Below, piece after piece: positions 40,748-51,844 of a stretch of 64,000 nt of DNA; position 1 is the stretch's first letter; each line of letters starts with the position of its first letter. The stretch is from Eutreptiella sp. 'Long Island Sound 2002'. Its lineage: Eukaryota > Euglenozoa > Euglenophyceae > Eutreptiales > Eutreptiaceae. Position numbers and translations under genes: made by a program. Under the pieces are notes generated by a model that saw nothing but the letters and a program-made list of their open reading frames with translations, was not told the origin of the DNA and searched no databases. The stretch spans positions 117,165,699 through 117,229,698 of the forward strand of contig OZ038380.1 in NCBI GenBank assembly GCA_964036045.1, written 5' to 3'.

Positions 40748-43700
40748 TGACGCGTCTCCGTGGGGGGCCGGCCACGGGACGCTGCGGTGACACGCACAGG
40801 TGAGCAGGCAGGCAAAGCACTACGCTCACAAGGGCATCAATACGCTCGTGTCATGTGACAAAGCGTTTCAGGATCCTTGCCACTCTGCAACAAGGGGACA
40901 AAAGTATGTACAGCAACACATCGGGATATGTACACATGGGGTTAAGACTGAACTCGGGTAAGGGCATCAAAGGACAATGGACACTCAGTCCTAACTTGTA
41001 TCCCAATCCCAGGTCCGACCCTCCCAGTGGCTGGTGGGGGCGGGGGCTCAAACACAACCCATGCCCTGCTCAGTCCGGACCCTGAAACCCTGCCAATAGG
41101 GGGGAGTTCCCGCCCAGCCACAGGCGACTTCCTGGGAACCAAGGAGCTCCAAGGCCAACCAACAGTAGCTCCGTATGCTCCGAAAACAGCTGGTTCCGAC
41201 TCCTCTCTGAGCCAGAGATATGGCTCCGCCATTATTCCCTAGGAGTTGGTAGCTGAAAATGGGCTGTTTCAGCCCAAACTGATATTAGCTGAAAATCTCC
41301 AAAGTTGACCCCTTGTCTGGACCCGCCAGAGGTAGGGACGAGGCAACCGACCCTATGCCCCTCGAGTCTGAAATCGCTGGAGCCCTCACCCAACCTGGTT
41401 TCCTCTGAGGTCCCGGCATCAGAGCACCACGGGTTCGTCAAGTGGGGTCATGATGCCAAAATCACCAAAATTGGCGTCATTCCCACGCGTGGCTCGCCCG
41501 GTCAGGGCAAGGCCAATTACCCACAGGTTAGGAGGCAGGACCTACGACTCATGTCTGAGTGTACAACTTGAAATTGGGTCCGGGCTCCCTGTGGGCATAG
41601 AGATATGGGGCCGCCAATTGACCACACGGGGGGTTGAAATTGGGGTCCCAAAAGGGGGTCATTTTGGCTGCCTGAAATGAGCCAAAATTCGGGGTGCTCC
41701 CAATAGTATATGTCCACGCCGGCTTGGAGATCAGATCCGCCATTCCATACGTGATCCTCATGCCCTTGGCTCTCAAAGATATCCATGCCACTTGGCGTGG
41801 TGACGATCCCAATTCGGTCCACAAATGCCAAAATGGCAGAATTGCCCACACTCACCTTGGGCTAGCGCCTTAACGAAGGTTGCTCCGCTTCGCCCACGTG
41901 GTGTGTGAACCATGGGGACCAATATGCATAACACCCATGTCATATATGGTCCATTGGTCCATGCGTCCGGCGTGCACGGGTGGGCTGAACATAGTGCACG
42001 GCGGGCAGAAAATGTGGAAAATTGCTCAAAATGGCCAAAAATGCGCACACTCATGGTTGGGGCAAACGAGGCACATGCCGGACTTGGACCGGAGTGTGCC
42101 ATGGTATTGGTATCAAGTCATATGTGTCCAACATATCTTTTGGGCGGCGCCCAACTCCTCCGGTTTTGGGAATGGCAGGGTCGCCAAGTGAGCCCATGAT
42201 TTGGGATAGTCCCAAATCGCCAGCATGGCGGTCACGGTATGCCAAACCCAAGAGGAGTTATTCGCTGGGTCCAAGATATGTTGGGCACCGAAGTGTGTAC
42301 CCTCATAACATAGCTGGGTCATGATGTTAATTGAGCGCAACGTTGAGACACACGGTCGCCACTTGACATCATGACGGGCAAAAAACAACAATATCGGCGA
42401 AAAAACATCCAATAGTGCCTTGAAAGGCGCAAAAATATATTATAATATCTTCGGCTTGGATTGAGTAATCGACCAATCCTTCTAAACATAATGACTTGAC
42501 ACCAATGACCTTTGATTCCACACATGTGCTCCACTTGGGGCGCTTTGAAAGGTCACGAGCGCTACTTCCCAAATGGGCACATTAATTATGGAAAATTGCA
42601 AAACACACACCTTGCTCCCAACGCATCGCTTCGGGATCGCCACACAAGCTTCCCTTCACGGGGGTTAGGCTTGCAATTAATCGTAGAGAGTATGGAGAAG
42701 GTGCTTGCAGAATATGAGGTCCATTGGCGGGCTTGGCTTGGAGCGATGGACTCGCCAAATGGGCACGCAACACAACACACGGCACATACTCCATATTGCC
42801 CAAAAAGGTAGCTCCCCCCACGATATGTCATGCCCCTCCAAGGGCATAACTTTGTGTCAGCCGCTCAAAGGAACTCAAGGAGAGTTCCTATGCAACACCA
42901 ACACTGGCGCGCTACACTCGAAAGTTATCTTAACGCACGCAATATCATGGCCAAAGAGTTATAACGCAAACTCTACCCTCTTGACCATGATTCATAACGC
43001 TAGCGCGCACGTGTGGAAACGCAAGGCATATAATGCTTCCTAAATTACGTCGGGAGTATTGTGAATACATCCCACGTTTCCTTATTGTCATTCCTCGCAA
43101 GCGGCACGAGATATGACCCTCACAAGTGGCCTCACGAATCAACTTTGTTTTGCCCATATCTCTAAGACAAATGGAGGGCAAGACCAAAGAAAAGTTGATT
43201 CGTGCATAGGGAAGCACGTAGGTCCACTCAAAAGAGGTCAAATCAAGTGCGGGGATGTCGAAGTCGAAAATCCGATTTCGACATCCTGAAAAATTCGTAT
43301 TAAGGTTGCGAGTGTAAGATGTGAAAATTGCGGATGCATCAATGCAATTCCTGAAGACTTTAGAGTCTTCGTCACGATTTGCGCTAAAATATCTGTATAT
43401 AACAGTTAAACTGGCGGTTACGCTAAAGTCGCGAGCTAACCGCCAGCTGTAAAGACAGTGAGTATCAGAACAGAAGCGTAAAAATTGACGGTTACAATAT
43501 GAAAATAAAACCCTGTTGATTCCTGATATTCTGATATATAAATCTCCGCTGGCGGTGCATCGGTTGCCGATGCGGGGCTTTACGGCACGGAACACGCTCC
43601 CGCCGGGCTCGCACCGGGCGTCAACGGGCGCGTTCCGTACATGGGGTTAGTGGGCTGGAGACCGGTCTTCCCTTCCCTACATGGGGTTAGTGGACCGGAG

Positions 43701-43748
43701 ACCGGTTGTATGCCCTGCCCTAGCCATGGGGTTCTGGGTACCGCTTCA
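40748..43748 (-). repeat. G1 copy 1 3' LTR
   Basis: 3001 bp. On the element strand it begins TGAAGCGGTACCC and ends GACGCGTCA. Homologous over its length to 59106-62051, with more divergence and indels than between the two LTRs of copy 2. Confidence 0.88.
42945..43595 (-). CDS. LTR-internal sense ORF (G1 copy 1)
   Basis: 216 residues, same frame and same stop (C-V-I-T-L-W-P) as the 234-residue ORFs in the LTRs of copy 2, with many amino-acid changes but no net frameshift. Basic, Arg/Ile/Phe-rich, with no recognised domain. Expression would need a promoter upstream of, or early in, the LTR. Confidence 0.3.
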   Translation of the reverse strand: MFRAVKPRIGNRCTASGDLYIRISGINRVLFSYCNRQFLRFCSDTHCLYSWRLARDFSVTASLTVIYRYFSANRDEDSKVFRNCIDASAIFTSYTRNLNTNFSGCRNRIFDFDIPALDLTSFEWTYVLPYARINFSLVLPSICLRDMGKTKLIREATCEGHISCRLRGMTIRKRGMYSQYSRRNLGSIICLAFPHVRASVMNHGQEGRVCVITLWP

Positions 43749-43759
43749 CTGCCCTCCTT
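43749..43759 (-). other. G1 copy 1 polypurine tract
   Basis: AAGGAGGGCAG on the element strand, next to the 3' LTR. Confidence 0.75.
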
Positions 43760-45232
43760 AGAGCAAACCCTGGGGGGAGCTCGATAACACCCACACATGG
43801 CAGCGGGTACCCGGGACCATTTCCTGAAGGGGGGGGTGTCACATCCTTGCTTCAGGTTGATTCGCGGGTTAGATCGCCCAAATCCCATAGTAAAACAGGT
43901 AGGTGCTGTAGCAGTTAGTAACTGGAAGTATAGTATCAAGTATCAAGCTTCGGGTCCTGTCGGCGATTGTTCGGCATCCAAAGGACCCGTTAACCCATAC
44001 CAGGCGCACCGGGTGCCGGCTGCTACGGTCACCACCACAGTGGCAGTGGCACACACGGCCAACATAGGCGTCACACGACGACCGAGGTGGTCCCACAGTT
44101 CGAGAGCGACCACAAAGATCCATCAGGCTACCCCAAGCTTCCCAAGGCCCGCCGGCTGGGGGAGAGTCCCCACGGGTCCTTCCTCGGGCGCACCATGTCC
44201 ATATCCATACGACGCGAGACCAGAGTGGTACAGCCGAATGACTTCCTCCTTAAGGGATCGGGCATCAAGGCCGTCTTTTCCCTCGCCCTATTACCACGAA
44301 GGCCATACATGAGGGAGTCCTCATGCAGTGTGGGCGGAGGCGTCGACTCCTCAAACCACCAGTTTCCCAGGCAGACTGACCGAGGTCAGGAGCACCGGAG
44401 GGCGCCATCTGACTGCAAGTGCGTCTGCGAGTCGGTAGGCTCACACCGGGACTGACAGTGGCGGACCGCTGGGAGTGTAGTCAGGCAACTGGGCTTCGCG
44501 CCTGGCGCCGACAGGATCTTCACATCACAGCGAATAGGGCACACGGTATCACGGGCACTCAAACAGAAGAATATGTACTTAGGTACCGGTCCAGGCTGGA
44601 CCGTAAGTAAAAGCATGTAAACAGCGACTCAGGGCGCCTCTGTATTTCGATTCGCATCCCCTCGGGGGGGGAAAAAGCAGTCCATCTGACGGTGATGGGC
44701 TGACAATCGCAACATACAAACGCACATATCCTGGAGGGATAGAAAAGCAAAACAAGCAGGGTGAATAGGCGTGTAAACACACTCTGAACAGAGCGCCAAA
44801 CCACGCCACGGTCAGGATAAGGCAAATGCAGGAGGGTGAACAGGAAAACGCCTGAGTTCAGGCCATATATAGTCTCGAGACACACGTCGACTGGTCTAGA
44901 TTCCGCAAGTGCCATGGAATCAGACCACACACCAAAAATCGCAATGCCGATGACAGCGGCATCCGTTGCGCAACGACGTATGGGCTTCAAGGCCCCAAGA
45001 GCTCAGAAATATGAGGGTCAGTCGCCCTACCTGGTTTCCCAAGGATTCAGCAGGGGGGGGAGTGACGAATAGAAGAGGAGAGGGGCCATCCTCCTCTGGA
45101 TTCAGCAGGGGGGGGTACATGGCCACTCTGATGGCAGGTCACCGGAAGATGGAAGAGAGCAAGCAAGTAAGGGACGATCCGTCAACCTCACAAGCGCTCA
45201 TAACACATCAGGGGACAGCTCAGGGCACTGAT
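43760..45232 (-). other. G1 copy 1 3' non-coding region
   Basis: 1.47 kb homologous to 57619-59094 of copy 2. Small ORFs are not conserved between the two copies, so it is treated as non-coding. Confidence 0.65.
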
Positions 45233-46428
45233 CAGGCGCCCCTGGCTGCAATCGCCCGGGTGAGTGCTGCCAAGTCCGAGACATGGATCTTGGTCTTGTG
45301 CTTGCGGATTTACTCCATGAAGGGAATAGTGACCCGCGGCACGAACGGGGAGACGGGTTCCCAGGTGTCGTGGGACGGCCCATAGCCTCGCCAACGAACC
45401 TTGAACTCCAGGCCTCCTGGTGCCGAGGCTTTCGGACGCTGAGCCAGGATGTTCTCGACTGTATAGTCGTCCTGCTCAGCATAGTCGTCGTCTGAATCTG
45501 CCTCATGTGCGGCATAGCTCAGGGACACATGTTGGCCACGGAGGTCAGGTTCCCGCACACGGAGTTGACTCTCGTGGCGCTCCTGGAACTGTCGGTGACC
45601 CACCTTTATGCGGTGGGTGTCCTCACCAATCCTGCGGACCACCTCTGCAGGTGTGAACCAGGTTTTGGTGCGGTGGGTGCCCATAGGGCGAGGTCTGATC
45701 ACCCACACCGGGTCTCCCACCCTGAACTTCTGCGCTGTCGAGCTCGGGGCGGACTTCTGACGCTCAGCATGCTCCTTCCCGAGCTGCTGGCGGATGTCCC
45801 GCGCCGTTTGCTCTTGCCGCGCGAAGAATTCCTTGGCGTCCATCGCCATACCATCACCAGACAAGGGAAGTCCCCTGCCCAGGGGGTCCCTGCCGAACAG
45901 AATCTGGTGAGGGGACAAACCACCCGGTGTGGGGGTGTCATGATGGGCCTTCAGAGCGGGCCACATCTCCTCGAACCAGTTCTGACGTGGATTGGTGATC
46001 TGAATCTTGCGCAGCTTCTCGAACAGCTGCCGTCCAGCCACTTCAGCACGGCCGCTAAACCCGCTGAGGTAGGCGAAGCTCTTGGCATGACGTATCCCCA
46101 TGAGGGAACACATAGCCTTGAACCAGCCACCAGTAAACTGGGGCCCTCGGTCACTGCAAATGGTGCGGGGGATGTCAAAGACGGTCAGCCAATGACGAAT
46201 CATCATGACTGCCACTTCCTTGGCAAGCAACCCCTTTTTGCGTGCCGGAACGGCTACTACGTAGCCACTGTCGGGATCCACGCAAAGAACCACACAGTCA
46301 AAGGTCTCCTTGCCAATGTGCACTTCGGGCATGGAGAAGACGTCCATGGCCACGCTCTCCATGGGCTGGTCAGGAACCAGGGTCCGTTGGGCTTCCCCCT
46401 TGACGTTCCGGTTATCGGGATTGCAGGC
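45233..46428 (-). pseudogene. G1 copy 1 integrase core, C-terminus and chromodomain
   Basis: Core acids: A-M-D-V-F-S-M-P, C-S-D-R-G-P-Q-F-T and S-G-R-A-E-V-A (the DDE triad is complete). The chromodomain at ~45319-45500 reads Y-T-V-E-N-I-L-A-Q-R-P...F-K-V-R-W-R-G-Y-G-P-S-H-D-T-W-E-P, with the aromatic residues needed to hold a methyl-lysine. A TAA at 45310-45312 (TAC in copy 2) would remove the last ~25 residues. The frame is the same as the upstream pol. Confidence 0.85.
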
Positions 46429-48985
46429 CTAACAGACCGAGCAACCCTTCCTGACCTTCTTGATGGCGGTGTAGAGAACGATATGGTCGATCTCGAACCG
46501 ACGCTGCATGTCAAGGGCTTGCTTCTGGACCCCTGGGTGCAGCATGTGGTGGTGCCAAGCTTCACAAAGCTCGAGCACCCGACACTCCGGTACTAGCAGC
46601 TTACCATTCCGGTAGAGCTTGCCATCTTCCTCAGTCAGCCCCTTTGGCCACTTCTGCCCGTCATCAGGGTCGGTCACAGCCCTATACTCGGCCGCAAAGG
46701 CCTCAGACTTGGCGTAGTCGTCGGTCCAGTCGTCCTGGAGGCAGGACTCCGGGAAGAGGTGCTTGTCGGACTCAGCTCCCTCAGGGGCGAGTACTCTGAC
46801 CGCTCTGCTCACCCTCCTTCCGAGGGGGGCATCCGCAGCCATGACGACGAAGCATTTAACACCCTCCTCCTCCATCAGGCGCTCCATCTCAATGATCTTC
46901 TTGGCTTCAGCTGTCTCAGCCTCATCGCCATGGGCAGAGATGTCCGTCATGCCCTTGCTGGCGGGATAGGCCCACCTACTGAGACAATCCGCCACGGTGT
47001 TATCCTTTCCAGGAATATGAACAACCGTAAGGTCGAACTTGGCCAAGGTCTCATGCCATCTTGCCCGTCCTGAGGGGGTGTCCACGTGCTCCTTGTGCCA
47101 CGACTGCAGACTCTGATGGTCGGTGCAGACAGTGACGGGATGGAGGGCTATGTACCCAGCCCATTTCCTGAGAGCCATGACGATGGCATACGCCTCCTTT
47201 TCACGGGGCGTTCACGTCCGTCTCTGGCCTTCGGCCAGGACTCGGCTCCAGAAGGCCACGGGCACGTGCCTCCCATCGTCAAGCACTTGCTCCAACACAG
47301 CGCCTACGGCGTAGTCGGAAGCGTCGGTGCGCAGGACGAACCCTCGGTCGGGATCCACGAGGTGCAGACCCACTGCGGATAGCAGCGCCTGCTTCATCCC
47401 CTCAAAGGCACGGTCGGAATCAGCATCCCAGACCAGAGCCTCCTTGGACCCCTTCTTGGTCTCCTCTCGGTTGCCCTTGAGCATGGTCGTCATGGGGGCT
47501 GCATACCCGGCATACATTTTGATATACCCCGAGTAGTAGTTGCAGAACCCGAGATACGCCCGTAGCTCAGAGACCGTCTTGGGCTTTTCCCAGTGCTCAA
47601 TCGCAGCCACCTTGCCAGGTATGGGCTTTCGCTGCCTGTTCCGGACTACGTGGCCAGCGAAGACCACCTCGCTTACCGCAATGGTGGCCTTGTCACTGCT
47701 GCCCGTGAGTCTGTGCCGAACCAAAAGGTCCAGCACTCGAGTGACGTCCCTCTCGTGTGCCTCCAGGAGCTCCTCGTAGCTCATACTGGGGTCCCCGGAC
47801 GCGATGATCACGTCGTCCACAAAGGGGTCCGCGCAGTCACGCACCGGCTCAAGCAGGTTCTCCAGCATCCGCTGAAAAGCCGCATTGCCGTTGGTAACGC
47901 CCATGGGCATCACCTTCCACTGGAGAGGTCCAAGTGGGGTGCTCATGGCTGTGCAGGCACGGGACTCCTCGGCGAGAGGCATCTGATGATAACCATGTTT
48001 CAGGTCAATCACCGTGAAGATCCTCCGCCGGTTTTGTTTTTGCAGCATATCCTCAATGAGGGGCAGCGTATAGCTGTCGTGCTGCATTTGGGCGTTTAGG
48101 CCGCGGTAGTCGACCACGAGCCGCCATTCACCGGCAACCTTCTTGGGGACGACGAAGCACGGAGAGGCCCACTCGGAGTGGCACGCCTCAAGCCAGCCTC
48201 TCTGGATGAAGTCACGGAGGATCTTCTCCATGGCCTCCTTCCTCTCGCCGCTCAGGGCAAACTCCCGGTGACGATACACACGGGGGTCCTGCTTCAGTCG
48301 TATCTTTGCCTCGCCATACGGTCCACGCACCGGTGGGGGAAACACAGGCTTACCGCTGAAGAAGGTGTCACCATACTTCTGCTTCAGCCTGGCCCTCAAT
48401 GCCTGAATCTTGGGGCAATCATCAGACTCCGCCTTGGCTTTTCCGGGCACTTGGACCACGGAGCTTACTTGAGGGGTAGCGACTCCGCTCGGTATCGGCT
48501 CAGGCGGTCTTCCCAGGTGGCCAAAAGGGCCATCTCTGGTCTTGCCTCGGAATAGATCGCCGTAGGTGGGTGGGTTACCGCCAGGCGGCTCGTCCTGGCT
48601 GGACATGTGATCCAGCACCCTCTGAACGAAGGTATTCCCATCATAGGAACCGGAGACGATTGAGTCCACTTCCCACCAGGCTTTGTCCTGGCCATTGCCC
48701 TCACGCTGGCTACCCCAGTCGTCAAAGGGCTGATCCATATACCCCTGAACCAGATCCAGCTCCTCTTCAGTGAGGGGGTCTTCCGATTCTCCGATGTCAA
48801 CAGGGGGAACCGCAAAGCATTGCCTCCAACGCTACGCTACGGTGCGGTTGACACACACGAAATCCGTGGCGTCGGCCTGATCAAGGCCCCCATCCACATA
48901 GTGGAATTCTGTTGGCCATCTCTGGGGTGGCATGGGCTGTCCCTTAGCGTCCTGATAGACACTCTCTCCAGCCCGTAGGACGTCC
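46429..48985 (-). pseudogene. G1 copy 1 RT, RNase H and integrase zinc domain
   Basis: RT: C-F-V-V-P-K-K-V-A-G-E-W-R-L-V-V-D-Y-R-G-L-N, I-D-L-K-H-G-Y-H-Q-M-P-L, W-K-V-M-P-M-G-V-T-N-G-N-A-A-F-Q-R, active site F-V-D-D-V. RNase H: L-R-T-D-A-S-D-Y-A-V-G-A-V, E in R-E-K-E-A-Y-A-I, C-T-D-H-Q-S, T-V-A-D-C-L-S-R. Zinc domain: W-H-H-H-M-L-H-P-G...C-S-V-C. In-frame stops: TAG at 48832-48834, TGA at 47212-47214 (TGG in copy 2), TAG at 46429-46431 (CAG in copy 2). The N-terminal ~50 residues before 48832 finish the methyltransferase-like domain that begins at 62345. Confidence 0.88.
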
Positions 48986-49006
48986 TGAAGCGGTACCCAG
49001 AACCCC

Positions 49007-49711
49007 ATGGCCAGGTTACGGCATACAACCGGTCTCCGGTCCACTAACCCCATGCACGGCGTGTTCCGTGCCGTGAAGCCCCGCATCGGCATCCGATGCA
49101 CCGCCAGCGGAGATTTGTGTATCAGAATATCAGGAATCAACAGGGTTTTATTTTCATATTGTTTCCGTCAATTTTTACGCTTCCGTTCCGATACTCACTG
49201 TTTTGACTGCTGGCGGTTTGTTCGCGACTTTACCGTAACCGCCAGTTTAACTGTTTATAATGGAGATTTTAACGCTATCCGCGACGAAGGCTCCAAAGTC
49301 GCCAGGAACTGCATGGATGCTTCGGCAATTTTCATAATTAATACTCGCAACCTTAATCCGAATTTTTCAGGATGTCGAAATCGGATTTTCGACTTCGACA
49401 TCCCCGCACTTGATTTGACCTCTTTCGAGTGGACCTACGTGCTTCCCTATGCACGAATCAACTTCCCTTTTATCCTGCCCTCCATTTGTCTTAAAGATAT
49501 GGGCAAAATAAAGTTGATTCGTGAGGCCACTTGTGAAGGTCATATCTCGTGCCGCTTGCGAGTATTGACGATAAGGAAACGTGGGATGTATTCACAATAC
49601 TCCCGACGTAATTCAGGAAGCATTATATGCCTTGCGTTTCCACACGTGCGCGCTAGTGTAATGGATCATGGTCAAGAGGGTAGAGTTTGCGTTATAACTC
49701 TTTGGCCATGA
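49007..49711 (+). CDS. LTR-internal sense ORF (G1 copy 2, 5' LTR)
   Basis: 234 residues starting 22 bases into the LTR and ending C-V-I-T-L-W-P. Nearly identical to 59127-59831 and clearly related to the ORF in the copy 1 LTR. No known domain, signal peptide or membrane segment seen. It may be chance in a U3 region. Confidence 0.3.
   Translation: MARLRHTTGLRSTNPMHGVFRAVKPRIGIRCTASGDLCIRISGINRVLFSYCFRQFLRFRSDTHCFDCWRFVRDFTVTASLTVYNGDFNAIRDEGSKVARNCMDASAIFIINTRNLNPNFSGCRNRIFDFDIPALDLTSFEWTYVLPYARINFPFILPSICLKDMGKIKLIREATCEGHISCRLRVLTIRKRGMYSQYSRRNSGSIICLAFPHVRASVMDHGQEGRVCVITLWP
49370..49403. repeat. 10 bp-stem inverted repeat in the G1 LTR
   Basis: GGATGTCGAA pairs with TTCGACATCC across a 14-base loop. 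Kept in the other LTRs at 59490-59523 and 43253-43286. Confidence 0.8.
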
Positions 49712-51434
49712 CATTGCGTGTGTTAAGATAACTTTCGAGTGTAGCGCGCAAGTGTTGGTGTTGCATAGGAACTCTCCTTGAGTTCCTATGAGCGATTGAC
49801 ACAAAGTTATGCCCTTGGAGGGGCATGACATATCGTGGTGGGAGCCACCTTTTTAGACAATATGGAGTATGTGCCGTGTGTTGTGTTGCGTGCCCATTTG
49901 GCGGGTCCATTGCTCCAAGACAAGCCCGCCAATGGACCTCATATTGTGCAAGCCCCTTCTCCATACTCCCTACAGTCAATTGCAAGCCTAACCTTCGTGA
50001 AGGGAAGCTTGTGTGGTGATCCCGAAGCGATGCGTTGGGAGCAAGGTGTGTGTTTTACAATTTTCCATATTTTCATGTGCCCACTTGGGAAGTAGCGCTC
50101 GTAACCTTTCAAGGCGCCCCAAGTGGAGCACATATGTGGGATCGAAGGTCAATGGTGTCAAGTCATTGTTTATAGAAGGATTAAGTGATTGCACGATCCA
50201 AGCCGGAGATATTATAATATAATTGTAGACCTTTCAAGGCACTTTTGTGTGTCATTGTGCCAATTTTGCCATTTTTGGCTCGTCATGATGTCAAGTGGCG
50301 ACCGTGTATCTCAACGTTGCGCTCAATTGACATCATGACCCAAGTATGCTATGAGGGTACATACTTCGGTAGCCAACATATCTTGGTCCCGGCGAATAAC
50401 TCCTCTTAGGCTTGGCATACCTTGGCCGCCATGTTGGCGATTAGGGACTACCCCAAATCATGGGCTCACTTGGCGACCCTGCCATTCCCAATACCGGAGG
50501 AGTTGGGCGGCGCCCAAAAGATATGTTGGACCAACATGACTTGATACCAATCCTATGGCACACTCTGGTCCGAGTCAGGCATGTGCCTCATTTGCCCTAA
50601 CCATGAGTGTGCGCAATTTTGGCCATTTTGAGCATTTTTCCACTTTCGCTGCCCGCCGTGCCCCATGTTCTAACCTTCGTGCACGCCGGACACATGGACC
50701 AATGGACCATATATGACATGGGTGTTATGGGTAATGGTCCCCATGGTCCACACACTACGTGGGCGAAGCGGAGCCGCCTTCGTTAAGGCGCTAGGCCAAA
50801 TTGGGTATGGGCAATTTTGCCATTTTTGCATTTGTGGACCCAATTGGGATCGTCACCACGCCAAGCAGCATGGAGATCTTTGAAAGCCAAGGGCATGGGA
50901 GTCTCAGTTGGACTCCCGGTGGATCGCGTATGGGATGGCTGATCCGATCTCCAAGCCGGCGTGGAGATATACCATTGAGAGCACACCAACTTTTGGCTCA
51001 TTCCAAGCAGCCAAAATGACCCCATTTTGGGACCCCAATTTCCCCCTTCCGTGTGGTCAATTGGCGGCCCCATTTCTCTAAGCCCATAGGGAGCCCGGAC
51101 CTAAATTCAAGTTCTACACTCAGATATAAGTCCCAGGTCCTGCCTCCTACCCTGTGAGCCATTGGCCTTACCTTGGTTGAGCGAGCCACGCGTGGGAATG
51201 ACGCCAATTTTGGTGATTTTGGCATCATGACCCCACTTGACTCATCCGTGTTGCCCTGATGCCGGGACCTCAGAGGGAACCAGGTTGGGTGAGGGCTCCA
51301 GGGAGTTCGTACTCGAAGGGCATAGGATCAGTTGCCTCGTCCCTACCTCTGGCGGGTCCAGACGAGGGGTCAATTTTGGGGATTTTTGAGTTAATTTCAG
51401 TTTGGGCTGAAACAGCCCATTTTTAGCTACCAAC

Positions 51435-51844
51435 CAGTCCATTTCACCGCCGCGGGGTTACCCAACCCTCGCGTGCCACTCGGGGCCACCAACCCCGAGC
51501 AGCGCGTCGCAGCAGCGCGGCGCAGCTCGCAGCTCGCAGCGCAGCGCAGCGTCTCGCAGCGCAGCGCAGCAGCTCGCAGCGCCACTCAGCGACAGCGCCG
51601 AGTTCGTCACGGAGCCCGCAGCGCCGTCCAGTGCATCGCCCTGACGGCGCAGCGCCCGTAGAAGAGGTGCACAGACCAGGACTCCTGCATCAGCCCCATC
51701 GGCCGACCCGGAGTCCCAACGGCCGACCAGCAAGGCCGCGTCAACCACCTCCACAACCACCGGCTGACCAGCACCAGCCGCACTTCCAATCCAGTGCTGC
51801 AGCACCCTCCTCAACAACCACAACCAGTTCGTTGAGTTGAACGA
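51435..51844 (+). other. G1 copy 2 gag leader with GCAGC repeats
   Basis: 410 bp without a supported ORF. About 51505-51600 consists of irregular GCAGCGCAGC/CTCGCAGC repeats. Confidence 0.6.

Larger units (their letters stand above)
40748..48985 (-). mobile_element. Ty3/gypsy chromovirus G1 copy 1, 3' portion
   Basis: 3' LTR (40748-43748), 3' non-coding region and pol on the minus strand, cut at 48985 by copy 2 and resuming at 62052. All pol domains lie in one frame with five in-frame stops and no frameshift in the visible part. Inserted in LINE H2. Confidence 0.92.
48986..51434 (+). repeat. G1 copy 2 5' LTR, truncated at its 3' end
   Basis: 2449 bp, collinear with 59106-61554 without net length change. 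The last 497 bp of the full LTR and the expected primer binding site are missing; at 51434 the sequence switches to the gag leader. Confidence 0.9.

Noticed and set aside
44559-44990. 143-residue minus-strand ORF in the G1 3' region, considered as an accessory or envelope gene
   Set aside because: The frame and start are not kept in copy 2; there is no signal peptide followed by a membrane anchor typical of an envelope protein.
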